This document shows, piece by piece, positions 7,716-15,003 of a stretch of 31,069 nucleotides of DNA. The position numbers and the translations under genes are program-made. The DNA lies in IMG/VR virus record IMGVR_UViG_3300023179_000348, positions 1-31,069 of that record. One strand, given 5' to 3'. Under the pieces are notes generated by a model that was not told where the DNA came from, did not search any database, and worked only from the letters and a program-made list of their open reading frames with translations. Each line of letters begins with the position of its first letter. Position 1 is the first letter of the stretch. The DNA is from a virus.

Positions 7716-7983
7716 TTACATGATTTTTTATTAAATTATATAATCTAATTTCTCCTGCGTTAGCTTTCCTTTGAACTTTAGAAAGATCATTAAATTTATA
7801 TTCTTTTAATTGATGATGTTTAAAATGATATACTGGTTTATTTGAAAAAAAATCATTAGTAAATCTAATGTATCTAAATGGCAGATCTTCTCCTTTAATC
7901 TTATAAAGCGTTCCCAATATTGGTTTTTCTTTTTCTTCTTCAAAAACGCCATCAATAAAATTTAAAATTTTTACCCAATTCAT
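7690..7983 (-). CDS. Hypothetical protein
   Basis: 97 aa, unrecognised. An N-terminal amphipathic segment (WVKILNFIDGVFEEEKEK) is followed by a beta-rich middle with GTLYKIKGEDLPFRYIRF and a basic, helical C-terminus. The GTLYKI...FRYIRF part could be a small barrel. It is linked on both sides by overlaps: a 4-nt ATGA junction with the 67-aa gene at 7980-7983, and 26 nt with the FMN reductase. It is translated as part of the unit and is likely real despite lacking a recognisable family. Confidence 0.65.
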   Translation of the reverse strand: MNWVKILNFIDGVFEEEKEKPILGTLYKIKGEDLPFRYIRFTNDFFSNKPVYHFKHHQLKEYKFNDLSKVQRKANAGEIRLYNLIKNHVNEVANKTT

Positions 7984-8183
7984 AAAACTCCAAATACTTT
8001 TAATAAAACAATAGAAGAAGCTGTTGCGCCTACTAAACTACTAATTGTTCTAATTATCTCTAATTTGTGGTTATGATGATCTACCCACATTTCAAATGGG
8101 TCTCTTAATTTTCCTTTTGCAAGTAATTTTTTCTTTTGTTTCTTGCTTAATTTTAAATTTGATATATCTTTTATTGTGATCAT
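7980..8183 (-). CDS. Small tail-anchored membrane protein
   Basis: 67 aa. A strongly basic N-terminal half (KLSKKQKKKLLAKGKL, residues 11-26) is followed by WVDHHNHKLE and one C-terminal hydrophobic helix (IRTISSLVGATASSIVLLKVFGVL, about 44-67). It is predicted to be a C-tail-anchored inner-membrane protein with a positively charged cytoplasmic part. Function unknown. It is coupled by ATGA overlaps both to the 57-aa gene upstream (8180-8183) and to the gene downstream (7980-7983). Confidence 0.7.
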   Translation of the reverse strand: MITIKDISNLKLSKKQKKKLLAKGKLRDPFEMWVDHHNHKLEIIRTISSLVGATASSIVLLKVFGVL

Positions 8184-8353
8184 TTATTTTTAGGGGTTAT
8201 GTATTTCCATATTTTTCCTTCTTTATCAAGATCTACGCTTAAAAGCATAACTTTTTGATATAATCTAAAACCTAAACCATTAAACCAAACCATCGTTGTG
8301 ATGCTAATTATATCACCAATATAATATAATAACAAAGACAAAAAGTACCTCAT
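8180..8353 (-). CDS. 57-aa phage membrane-associated protein (YYIGD / DLDKxGKIWK type)
   Basis: A small gene not normally called, in a 200-nt gap. ATG is at 8353 and TGA at 8182-8180 overlaps the next ATG. The protein starts with a hydrophobic stretch MRYFLSLLLYYIGDIIS, then YQKVMLLSVDLDKEGKIWKY. The pattern L-x-YYxGDxxS ... LYxxxMxxSxDLDxxGxIW matches a small protein I recall from many large phages, of unknown function. The tight ATGA junction and family resemblance make it very likely real. Confidence 0.75.
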   Translation of the reverse strand: MRYFLSLLLYYIGDIISITTMVWFNGLGFRLYQKVMLLSVDLDKEGKIWKYITPKNK

Positions 8354-8383
8354 ATAAAATTATATATAGAACTTTTAAAAAAT

Positions 8384-8593
8384 CTAATTAATAGGTATAA
8401 AATTAACTAGTGCTTCATCGCCATATACTTGAAAACTTGATAATTTATAGTTCTTTTTTTGAAGCATATTTTTTAATTCATTAATATATTCACTTTTCAT
8501 ATAAACTACAACGCTTTCGCCATCATGCATATCTACGCCATATTCATCGGCAAATTCAGAACAAATTGCAAGAGCTTCTGTTTGATTGCTCAT
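8384..8593 (-). CDS. Hypothetical protein
   Basis: 69 aa, unrecognised. Alternating helix and strand: ALAICSEFADEYGV, then SVVVYMKSEYINELKNMLQKK, then KLSSFQVYGDEALVNFIPI, as in a small alpha/beta ferredoxin-like domain. Its GTGTAATC motif sits 6 nt before the ATG (8600-8607), in the gap between this gene and the tRNA, so it may start its own leaderless transcript as well as being read through from purA and the tRNA. Confidence 0.65.
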   Translation of the reverse strand: MSNQTEALAICSEFADEYGVDMHDGESVVVYMKSEYINELKNMLQKKNYKLSSFQVYGDEALVNFIPIN

Positions 8594-8599
8594 AAATAT

Positions 8600-8607
8600 G
8601 ATTACAC
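8600..8607 (-). promoter_or_regulatory. GTGTAAWW motif (candidate late promoter), 69-aa gene
   Basis: GTGTAATC on minus, followed by 6 nt and ATG 8593. No TTGACA 17 nt upstream; that region is the tRNA 3' half. Confidence 0.45.
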
Positions 8608-8614
8608 CATTAAT

Positions 8615-8702
8615 TGGAACGAGTAGGATTCGAACCTACGGATGATATTAAACCATCGGAAGTTTAGTAAACTTCTGCTTTAGGCCACTCAGCCATCGTT
8701 CC
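8615..8702 (-). tRNA. tRNA-Ser, anticodon ACU
   Basis: A full cloverleaf on the minus strand. Acceptor GGAACGA pairs with TCGTTCC (7 bp); D arm GGCTGAGTGGCC; anticodon stem GAAGT/ACTTC around loop TTACTAA, giving anticodon ACU; long variable arm with GATG/CATC; T arm GTAGG-TTCGAAT-CCTAC. The long variable arm fits a serine tRNA and ACU reads AGU. The discriminator is A and no CCA is encoded, so the host CCA enzyme must complete it. It lies 2 nt after the purA stop and is probably co-transcribed with it. Bacterial AGY tRNAs normally have GCU; A34 is odd. Confidence 0.93.
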
Positions 8703-8704
8703 AG

Positions 8705-9700
8705 TTAAATATTTTCTTTATTTCCAGAAAATATAGTATCTATTTTACATTTATCTTTAATTGTTTCAAAAATAAATTTTTGCATTTCTTCCAAAGATTC
8801 AAACGCCATATAATCAAATCTTTGGGGATTAACTATAATTTTATATATACCAACTTTTTCTAAAATATCACATTTATTTAAAATTAATTTTGTTGTTCCA
8901 GATGTATTAATTGCATAAATTAAATGATCTATTCTTAACCAATTTGCAATTCTTGTTCTTCCAGTAGTAGTACCAAATTCATTTCCTGCTTCAATTAATT
9001 TACTTTCTTCTGGCATATTTATTAAAAAATCTGGAAATAAAGGATCTACCCCACTTTTTGTGTCATATATTTTTGCCACTCCAATTATGTCTCTAATAAG
9101 TTTAGGAGAAAATCCGAGAGAACAAGCTGAATATGGTAGTGTCTCGCTACTGGTGACATAAGGATAATTTCCATAATTAATATCTAACCAAAAACTTTGA
9201 GCACCTTCGCAAAGGATATTCCCATAAAGTTTACCATCCCAAATGTATTTTTTATCAATATAATCTATAGCTCTTTTACCTTTTCTTAGCATTTTATCAG
9301 AATAAGCTGGAGCTATGCCTTGTCCAGTAGTGCCTAATTTTCTTTGTAAATATAATTTATCATATATAATATGTCTCTGAGTAATTATATTTGCCGCGGG
9401 GCTTACTTTAATAAGAGAAGTATCAAATCCTTCTTTATTTAAATAATCAATTTCATCATAAAATTTATCTATATTAATTACGCAATTTGGGCCAATAATA
9501 CTTAGTTTATTTTGAAAAATGCCACATGGAATAATATGTGTTTTATATTTTTTATTTCCTAAATAAACCGTATGCCCTGCGTTTGGTCCACCATTCCAAC
9601 GACAAACAATATCATAATTTTTAGATATCGCATTACTTATCTTTCCTTTTCCTTCGTCTCCCCAAGATAAACCAAAAATAATATCAACCGCTTTGATCAT
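8705..9700 (-). CDS. purA: Adenylosuccinate synthetase (PurA), phage form
   Basis: 331 aa, about 100 shorter than cellular PurA (about 430). It couples GTP hydrolysis to condensation of IMP with aspartate. Seen: WGDEGKGK 13-20 including the catalytic Asp (D15, equivalent to E. coli Asp13); NAGHT with His43; TTGQGIAPAYSDK; EGAQSFWLD; YPYVTSSET; GTTTGRTRIANW; and LNKCDIL for guanine recognition. PurZ of 2-aminoadenine phages is related and similarly short but, as I recall, lacks the catalytic Asp; its retention here favours IMP as substrate. It overlaps the SEC-C-like gene by 17 nt. With the GMP-reductase-like gene at 23027 it would route GMP toward AMP, using host PurB for the last step. Confidence 0.92.
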   Translation of the reverse strand: MIKAVDIIFGLSWGDEGKGKISNAISKNYDIVCRWNGGPNAGHTVYLGNKKYKTHIIPCGIFQNKLSIIGPNCVINIDKFYDEIDYLNKEGFDTSLIKVSPAANIITQRHIIYDKLYLQRKLGTTGQGIAPAYSDKMLRKGKRAIDYIDKKYIWDGKLYGNILCEGAQSFWLDINYGNYPYVTSSETLPYSACSLGFSPKLIRDIIGVAKIYDTKSGVDPLFPDFLINMPEESKLIEAGNEFGTTTGRTRIANWLRIDHLIYAINTSGTTKLILNKCDILEKVGIYKIIVNPQRFDYMAFESLEEMQKFIFETIKDKCKIDTIFSGNKENI

Positions 9701-9932
9701 TATTTTGTTCTGTTTTTTGCGCTCTTAATTCGCTAATATGATTTTCAAGATTTTCTTTTGCTTTTGTACAAAAATTTTGTCCAGATTTGCCACAGCAATT
9801 TTTAAATTTTTTATTTTCAAAAGGACAAAAAGCATTTCTCCCAACTTTTGGTAAAACTCTTACGATTGGAGTAAATGGCGTGGCTCTAGCATAAGGGTTA
9901 TTGGGTAACGTAAATTTATTATTTTCTTCCAT
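9684..9932 (-). CDS. SEC-C-motif-like small protein (degenerate)
   Basis: 82 aa. Residues around 29-47 read VGRNAFCPFENKKFKNCCG. This aligns with the SEC-C zinc motif xRNxPCPCGSGKKxKxCC, but the usual CPCGSG is CPFENK, so one Cys and both Gly are lost; another Cys lies in QNFC. Zinc binding may be altered. The C-terminal 30 residues are helical (ENLENHISELRAQKTEQ). SEC-C domains occur in SecA and many small phage proteins as an accessory zinc finger. It is first in the purA-tRNA unit, with promoter TTTACT-17-TAGAAT ending 6 nt before the ATG. Confidence 0.78.
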   Translation of the reverse strand: MEENNKFTLPNNPYARATPFTPIVRVLPKVGRNAFCPFENKKFKNCCGKSGQNFCTKAKENLENHISELRAQKTEQNNDQSG

Positions 9933-9938
9933 TAAATG

Positions 9939-9967
9939 ATTCTATAATATATTTAAATAAAAGTAAA
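9939..9967 (-). promoter_or_regulatory. Sigma70-type promoter of the SEC-C/purA unit
   Basis: TTTACT (9967-9962), 17 nt, TAGAAT (9944-9939), 6 nt, ATG 9932. The -35 is weaker than in other cases. Confidence 0.55.
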
Positions 9968-9980
9968 GACAAAATGATAA

Positions 9981-9988
9981 GTGTAATT
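9981..9988 (+). promoter_or_regulatory. GTGTAAWW motif (candidate late promoter), 331-aa membrane gene
   Basis: GTGTAATT, 5 nt, ATG 9994. No good -35 upstream. Divergent from the purA-unit promoter at 9939-9967. Confidence 0.45.
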
Positions 9989-9993
9989 ATATT

Positions 9994-10989
9994 ATGTTTA
10001 AATATATTCTAGGATTTTCAGCTTTTGCTTTAGCTTCTTGTGCAGCTTTCTTTTCTGTTAAAGGAATAGCATTATTATTTGCTGCTAGTTTTTGGAGCGT
10101 AGCTATAATGGCGGGTACAATGGAGCTTGCAAAATTAGTCTCTGCAAGTTATCTTTATCGTTATTGGAAAGATATTAATCATATATTAAAAAAATATATG
10201 CTTTCGGCAGTTATATTATTAATGGGAATAACAAGCTTAGGCATATTTGGCTTTCTTTCAGACGCATTTCAAAGAAATTTTTCTCAGTATAGTTTAAATA
10301 TATCTAAAATTAATAGTCTTAAAAGTCAACAGGTTTTCTTCACTTCTCAAATAGATTTTAATAAAAATAAACTTAAAGATCTTATAGAACTTCAAAAAAC
10401 TTATCAAACTTCTTTAGATACAGCAGTAAAGCAAGATGTAACTACAACAAAAACGACTGGAGGTGGATTATTTTCATCAGCTAAAACAGAAAAAGTAACA
10501 GATCAAAAACTATTAGATAGTAAAAATAAAATAGTAGAAACTTCTCAGCAAAATATTAATAATTTATTTAATCAAATATCAACCGTAACGACAGATTTAC
10601 AAAATTTAGAAAAACAGGCATCTAACACATCTCAAGAAGTAATGACGCTAGAAAGTGATAATACTAAAGGAGAAATTGGAACATTTAAATTTGTAGCAGA
10701 AGCTTTCGGATTAAAAATCGAAACAGCAGTTCGAATATTTATTATATTAATTGTAATTGTATTTGATCCTTTAGCTGTATGTTTAGTTATTGCTTATAAT
10801 TCTTTAATAAAATCAAATAAAACTTCGCTAAATTCTGAACCTGTAATTATAGAGAAAACAATAGAAAAAGTTGTTGAAAAACCAATAGAAGTCTTTAAAA
10901 ATATATTTAAAGAATTTAAAAGAGGAACAAAGCGTGTTCATAATGAGCAACTTGCTGACCCTAATTTACCAGAAAATCAAAATAAATAA
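9994..10989 (+). CDS. Membrane protein with large coiled-coil loop
   Basis: 331 aa. Helices at about 4-24, 27-48, 68-91 and 244-268 flank a long polar, coiled-coil segment (about 100-235, with repeated Gln/Asn/Thr heptads). The C-terminal tail is charged (repeated EK and VEKPIE). A TMELAKLVSASYLYRYW motif (41-57) follows the second helix. This architecture, with 'MELAKLxxASxLYxYW', recurs in many marine and freshwater phages as a conserved membrane or virion-associated protein of unknown role; I rely on memory for that. It could sit in the host inner membrane with the coiled coil exposed. It is the only plus-strand gene among minus-strand neighbours and carries a GTGTAATT motif 5 nt before the start. 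Confidence 0.8.
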   Translation: MFKYILGFSAFALASCAAFFSVKGIALLFAASFWSVAIMAGTMELAKLVSASYLYRYWKDINHILKKYMLSAVILLMGITSLGIFGFLSDAFQRNFSQYSLNISKINSLKSQQVFFTSQIDFNKNKLKDLIELQKTYQTSLDTAVKQDVTTTKTTGGGLFSSAKTEKVTDQKLLDSKNKIVETSQQNINNLFNQISTVTTDLQNLEKQASNTSQEVMTLESDNTKGEIGTFKFVAEAFGLKIETAVRIFIILIVIVFDPLAVCLVIAYNSLIKSNKTSLNSEPVIIEKTIEKVVEKPIEVFKNIFKEFKRGTKRVHNEQLADPNLPENQNK

Positions 10990-11035
10990 TTAATTTTTTG
11001 ATTGCACCAAGTTGTTTTTGTTTTACATGCCATAT

Positions 11036-11662
11036 TTAATCGCAAGCAGACCCAACTAATGAATTTCCAGCATCTATCATTGATGCTAACCAACTACCTA
11101 GATCGCCAAAGTCGCCAGTATCTGTTGACCCTCCACCATCAGGACATTCATGCCCATAGCAATATTTATTTTTTTTAACTTTTACTTGATGTTCTATTCT
11201 AACTTTTATTTTTTCTGTTGCGTCTGGTCCATTATAAGTTTGACCAGTGCTTGTCCAAGTATATATCCATCTACCACTTTTAGTAACATCATTAATATTT
11301 GAATCATTAACTTTTTCGTCTGCTTCTGAAATTGAGCTTATAAGTGAACCTGATCCATTATTTGTATTTAAACAATCACATGAACTTCCTCCGCTTCCAC
11401 TACATCCTCCTTGCACAGCAAATGGACCTGTATAATTTGTTGAAACAATATGCTCATTTGAAGCTAAACTTGCCCCATCTGAAATAGCTAAAGATGGATT
11501 ATTTCTTTTAAAAGCCCAACTTCCTCCTCCAATGTTAATTGGTGGATTTGGAGTTGGATCATAGGTAGGCTGGGAAGGATCAATTGAGGAACTTCCTAAT
11601 TTAATTTTAGCTGTTCCATATTTATCTTTTTGCGTCCATCTTGTTGAACAGCTGCATCCCAT
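11036..11662 (-). CDS. Cysteine-rich protein A (paralogue of 14421-14948)
   Basis: 208 aa, no known family. It starts MGCSCSTRW, then a Pro/Gly/Ser-rich segment, an inner GCSGSGGSSCDCL (about 86-98), a WIYTWTSTG strand, then YCYGHECPDGGG near 168-179, ending SACD. The Cys spacing (CxC near the start, CxC in the middle, CxxxC near the end, single C at the terminus) repeats in the gene at 14421-14948. Cysteines could form disulfides on a particle surface or bind metal. It begins 4 nt after the end of the 565-aa tail-like gene and, unlike most genes here, has AAAAGGAC about 9 nt before ATG as a ribosome site, which suits an internal gene of a long mRNA. Confidence 0.75.
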   Translation of the reverse strand: MGCSCSTRWTQKDKYGTAKIKLGSSSIDPSQPTYDPTPNPPINIGGGSWAFKRNNPSLAISDGASLASNEHIVSTNYTGPFAVQGGCSGSGGSSCDCLNTNNGSGSLISSISEADEKVNDSNINDVTKSGRWIYTWTSTGQTYNGPDATEKIKVRIEHQVKVKKNKYCYGHECPDGGGSTDTGDFGDLGSWLASMIDAGNSLVGSACD

Positions 11663-11666
11663 AAAT

Positions 11667-13364
11667 TTATAGTCCTTTTAACCTTTTTATAAACTTCTGT
11701 AATTTTTTAAATTTTCTATTTTGTTTGATAATTTCTGGAGTATAGTTTTTAAGAAGCCAAGAATATACATTAAAATATTGATATTTTAGATCATTAAATG
11801 CGCTTGTTAAGGATAGATTTCTATTTAATCCCACGCCTCTTCCTATTTTTGAAAAATTTTCATCCTCATCAAGATAAGTAGGATGAGATGAAGAGCGATA
11901 GAATTTTGATGGAACATAAAATCTATTTGTTGATTCAAATGGATAAGCTGGATCGGATTCTCCAGTTGATGTAACTCCTGTTATATTTGTCTGAGTTAAA
12001 AATTTAGTTAATTTAGAATCAATAGGATCTAATGTCCCATATCCAGAATATAGTATATAAAATGGATGACTGCATCCTATATCTTTATTAAATTCTGTTG
12101 TAATATATTCAATTTGAAATACTGTATTTGCTGGTATAATTCCATCCCAAGTACCTTGATTAAAGCCTTTATTTCCTGTGTATAAATTATTATAAAATTT
12201 ATAAAATAAAGTTTGATTTATGGGAGTTGTTTGGCGTAGATGCTCCGTAGAGTCAATATTATATAATCTCCAAAATCCACTTTCTCCTGTATATCCAATT
12301 GCGTTTGAGACAGATTTATCTCCACTTCTTACATATCTAATTCCAGACTTAGGAAATTGATTTACTCCAGTATAATATTCTGCTCCCAAACTTAAACCTC
12401 TGTATATTACGCCAGAAACTCCTTTATAATAACTTGGAGCAGTAGAATCTTGTTTGACTAATGAATAAACAAAAGTATTCATAAGCCCACTTTTTAAACC
12501 ATGTGGAGATATATAACAAATTTTACTATTTACGCCATTTCCTGTACTTATAACCATTAATCCATTTAATTTTACGCCAGTTACATTTCGTATTGGAAAA
12601 TTCGCTAAAGCTGGTGAAATTTTTACTGGAACAGCATAACCATTATAAGTTGTTTGATCTACTGTTGTTGGATATGGTAAATAAAAAGATGAATAATTTT
12701 TTGTATCATATCCTTGAGTATTTGAAGAAGTCCAACCAACATAACTGCCATTAACTACTCTAAATATTTCTCCTGTTATATTTGCAAATCCAGTAGTTGT
12801 TTTAATTACTGTCGGACTATAAGTTGAATTATATTTCCGATAATAAAATCCAGATAATGTATTTGTATTACTTACTTGCGCTGGAAAAGAAACTCTAGAA
12901 AATCCTAAATTATTATTTATTCCTTGATGCAAAATTTCTTCTGAAAGTTTATCAACTTTAATATCAAATTTATTAAAAAAATCATTATCAACTAATCTTT
13001 CTTTATGGAATGGTAAATTATTATGATTTAATTGTCCGTATAATTTAATTTTAGATATAACTTCGGTATAATATCCATCTTGTTGAAATTGAATTTTAAA
13101 ATTATCATGCTCTAGAATTTGTGTATCATTCGAATCTTTAAAATTATTTAATTTTTTTAAAGAGAAAAATGGAAGATAATTCTTTAAAGATCCATCGTTT
13201 TGAATTGAAAGTTGATAATCTTGAATTACTTTATGAGTAGGAACTGAATATAAATTAAATGGAATAAAAGGGCTTGAGGACGATGTCACTTGTGGAATAT
13301 CTGAAGCTAATCCAAGCTTTCTTAGAACATCAATATCGTAATTATTGCCACTATTTATACTCAT
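11667..13364 (-). CDS. Large tail/particle-type protein, 565 aa
   Basis: No named family. The middle (about 150-450) is rich in Ser, Thr, Gly, Tyr and Asn in short beta-like runs (GVSGVIYRGLSLGAEYYTG and similar), with repeated TG dipeptides, typical of phage adsorption, baseplate or decoration proteins. The C-terminal 40 residues are basic and helical (FNVYSWLLKNYTPEIIKQN, then KxxKLQKFIKRLK). Composition resembles the 1050-aa gene at 27829. The upstream frame has a TAA seven codons before the ATG, so translation cannot run in from further 5'. A group I ribozyme core fills the sequence directly upstream in the same orientation. There is no clear Shine-Dalgarno. Confidence 0.75.
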   Translation of the reverse strand: MSINSGNNYDIDVLRKLGLASDIPQVTSSSSPFIPFNLYSVPTHKVIQDYQLSIQNDGSLKNYLPFFSLKKLNNFKDSNDTQILEHDNFKIQFQQDGYYTEVISKIKLYGQLNHNNLPFHKERLVDNDFFNKFDIKVDKLSEEILHQGINNNLGFSRVSFPAQVSNTNTLSGFYYRKYNSTYSPTVIKTTTGFANITGEIFRVVNGSYVGWTSSNTQGYDTKNYSSFYLPYPTTVDQTTYNGYAVPVKISPALANFPIRNVTGVKLNGLMVISTGNGVNSKICYISPHGLKSGLMNTFVYSLVKQDSTAPSYYKGVSGVIYRGLSLGAEYYTGVNQFPKSGIRYVRSGDKSVSNAIGYTGESGFWRLYNIDSTEHLRQTTPINQTLFYKFYNNLYTGNKGFNQGTWDGIIPANTVFQIEYITTEFNKDIGCSHPFYILYSGYGTLDPIDSKLTKFLTQTNITGVTSTGESDPAYPFESTNRFYVPSKFYRSSSHPTYLDEDENFSKIGRGVGLNRNLSLTSAFNDLKYQYFNVYSWLLKNYTPEIIKQNRKFKKLQKFIKRLKGL

Positions 13365-13384
13365 ATTTTTATAATTAAACTGTT

Positions 13385-13672
13385 AGCCTGTTTTTCCTCG
13401 CAACGACCCCGCCTATTACCGACGAGTTCACACGTAACAAGTTATACAACCAGTTTTTGTTATCGTTAAATTGTTTATATTTAACATCTTTATATCGCTA
13501 TAAAGTTCAGACTATATCTTCTTATTAAACTAATAAGATCGGGCGCTCGTGGGCAATTTTATTGTTGGTACTCAACTGCCTAGTCGTTACACCTTGCAAC
13601 CTATCTTTCCCAGTTGCCTTGGCTCGGTATTTTCTCTGTGAGAGTTCCACCGAATTCACCCAAAACGGCCAT
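13385..13672 (-). ncRNA. Group I intron-like ribozyme core, copy 1
   Basis: On minus, 5' to 3': P3 5' strand UUGGGUG (13663-13657), P4 UCGGU (13653-13649)/ACCGA (13628-13624), P5 CUCU/AGAG, Q-type ACCGAGCC (13628-13621), P6a GCAAC/GUUGC, R-type GGUGUAACGACUA (13593-13581), a P7.1-like insert, P3 3' strand CGCCCGA (13545-13539), P8 UCUUAUUA/UAAUAAGA, S-type AAGAUAUAGUC (13520-13510) and P9 CUUUAUA-GCGA-UAUAAAG (13505-13488), then P9.1. This is the full P3-P9 catalytic core of a group IA-type intron. There is no internal endonuclease ORF. P1 and the splice sites are not certain. It is followed on minus by the 565-aa gene. The 13614-13778 part of the overlapping plus ORF is a shadow of this RNA. 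Confidence 0.87.
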
Positions 13673-13756
13673 TGTATATTTTAAAAAGAACTATATATTA
13701 TTACAATATTTATTATTAAATGGGAATTTTACCATAAAAAGTTATTTCACACATAT

Positions 13757-13785
13757 ATTATATCGTGTAAATATTTATATGCCAA
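13757..13785 (-). promoter_or_regulatory. Possible sigma70-type promoter reading into ribozyme copy 1
   Basis: TTGGCA (13785-13780), 17 nt, TATAAT (13762-13757) on minus; predicted start near 13750. It overlaps the start codon of the divergent gene, so part of the match may be coincidence. An alternative TTGTAATA (13706-13699) resembles the late motif. Confidence 0.4.
13765..13772 (+). promoter_or_regulatory. GTGTAAWW motif (candidate late promoter), 193-aa structural gene
   Basis: GTGTAAAT, 6 nt, ATG 13779. It supports this internal start over the longer reading frame that runs back through the ribozyme. Confidence 0.5.
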
Positions 13786-14360
13786 ATATTCGACCTTTTA
13801 GAGATTATAGTGAACATGCTGTAATTAATATTTTTGCTTGTGATACAGTCGCAAATAAGGGAACTTTAGTTAAACCATTAAGAAGCTGGAAAGATAATGG
13901 TGGAACAGATTCATCTAAAGCTGGCCCATTAAAATTAAGTTCAACTTCTGTTGGAAAAAAATTTAAAACAACTTTAAATGATTTTTTTGTTCTTAATGGT
14001 TTAGTAACGCCAACTGTTAATTATAATGATACACCAAAACCAATTGGAATTTTATTGAAAGATGTAAAAGAAGTTGATGAAAATGGTGAGCCTTTAATTT
14101 TTAATCCTAGAAAAGTAGAAGAAATGGATGTAGTTATTAAAGATTATAATGCAGTCCCAATTTTAACTAAAGGATTAATAATTATAAATGATATTGATAC
14201 AACTAATTATGGCGGTGGTGGTGGTGATCCAGATGTTGGTGATGTTGCTTACGCTGGTGGAAATGGCAGAATTGCCACAGATGGATTAGTTGTTATTGGT
14301 ACATTCTTAAGTCCAAAAGATGAAAATGGATATTGTTTAGTAAATTTAAATATGGGTTAA
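13779..14360 (+). CDS. Probable structural protein, 193 aa
   Basis: The frame is open from 13614, but that part is antisense to the group I core and reads as non-protein sequence. ATG 13779 (MPNIRPFRDYSEHAVIN) is chosen because a GTGTAAAT motif lies 6 nt upstream. The protein is beta-type: a hydrophilic N-terminus, GILLKDVKEVDENGEPLIF, GLIIINDIDTTNYG, a GGGGGDPDVGD loop (about 142-152) and ATDGLVVIGTF near the end. Gly-rich loops, lack of catalytic motifs and a following strong terminator suit a highly expressed head-decoration or capsid-type protein; that is inference. It stands alone between convergent minus-strand units. Confidence 0.72.
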   Translation: MPNIRPFRDYSEHAVINIFACDTVANKGTLVKPLRSWKDNGGTDSSKAGPLKLSSTSVGKKFKTTLNDFFVLNGLVTPTVNYNDTPKPIGILLKDVKEVDENGEPLIFNPRKVEEMDVVIKDYNAVPILTKGLIIINDIDTTNYGGGGGDPDVGDVAYAGGNGRIATDGLVVIGTFLSPKDENGYCLVNLNMG

Positions 14361-14386
14361 TTAAATAAATTATTTTTTAAAATTTA

Positions 14387-14415
14387 TAAACCCGCTTCGG
14401 CGGGTTTATTTTTTT
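14387..14415 (+). terminator. Rho-independent terminator with UUCG loop
   Basis: TAAACCCGC-TTCG-GCGGGTTTA followed by T7. It is 26 nt after the stop of the 193-aa gene. On the opposite strand the stem is followed by mixed A/T, so termination should be mainly on plus. Confidence 0.93.
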
Positions 14416-14420
14416 ATTTA

Positions 14421-14948
14421 TTAATATGGAGTTTGACTTTCGCATTGATCTTTAAAATATTGAAGATCATCCCAATCATTGTCTCCCCAAGCTCCGGGGC
14501 ATTCTCTACCACATTGATGTTCTTTTACGTATGTTGTCTCATATATAGGCATAACATAATGTCTATAGCCTTTCCATTCTGCGTGACCTCTTACAATTCT
14601 ACCGGTTCTTCTGCTTCTCCAATAACCCGCGTAAGTTATACTGTAATCTCCGCCTACATCATTATCATCGTCTATGCGAGACCTATTAGATTGTGATCCT
14701 CCTGATGTATCCGCGCAATTACAAGATGTAGTTATATTGTCATCTCCTTCATACTCGCCCTTTACTTTACTATAAACGCCTATTGTTTTATCTTGTCCAT
14801 TAGTTGGAACTCCTACCGTATAAACCCAATACCACCCTTCATCGCTAGAAGGTTGACTTGGAACATATTCTTGAAAAACAAAAGATACTTTAAAAACAAG
14901 ATCTGTTTCTTTTATTTTATAAGTTGTTCTACATTTGCAGCATGACAT
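14421..14948 (-). CDS. Cysteine-rich protein B (paralogue of 11036-11662)
   Basis: 175 aa. It starts MSCCKCRTTY; TSCNCADTSGGSQ (about 73-85) is equivalent to SSCDCLNTNNGSG in protein A; HQCGRECPGAWGD (about 144-156) is equivalent to YCYGHECPDGGGS; and both have a single Cys near the end. Between these are aromatic strands (GYWRSRRTGRIVRGHAEW). The shared Cys skeleton with otherwise divergent sequence suggests old paralogues kept for their disulfide or metal framework. No signal peptide is seen, so a virion protein is more likely than an exported one. GTGTAATA lies 6 nt before the ATG, as in other candidate late genes. Confidence 0.75.
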   Translation of the reverse strand: MSCCKCRTTYKIKETDLVFKVSFVFQEYVPSQPSSDEGWYWVYTVGVPTNGQDKTIGVYSKVKGEYEGDDNITTSCNCADTSGGSQSNRSRIDDDNDVGGDYSITYAGYWRSRRTGRIVRGHAEWKGYRHYVMPIYETTYVKEHQCGRECPGAWGDNDWDDLQYFKDQCESQTPY

Positions 14949-14954
14949 ATTTTT

Positions 14955-14962
14955 TATTACAC
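14955..14962 (-). promoter_or_regulatory. GTGTAAWW motif (candidate late promoter), cysteine-rich B
   Basis: GTGTAATA on minus, 6 nt, ATG 14948. It is part of TATAGTGTAATA, which recurs exactly before the gene at 15941. Confidence 0.5.
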
Positions 14963-15003
14963 TATATTTAAAATTATTTTTTAATACATCCCATATTTAA
15001 TTC

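Noticed and set aside
8705-9700. PurZ and a 2-aminoadenine (Z) genome
   Set aside because: The protein is short like PurZ, but the catalytic Asp of WGDEGKGK is retained, and no datZ/mazZ-type partner is seen in the window.
13614-13778. N-terminal extension of the 193-aa gene
   Set aside because: This stretch is antisense to the group I core; the translation looks non-protein, and a GTGTAAAT motif with 6-nt spacing supports the ATG at 13779.
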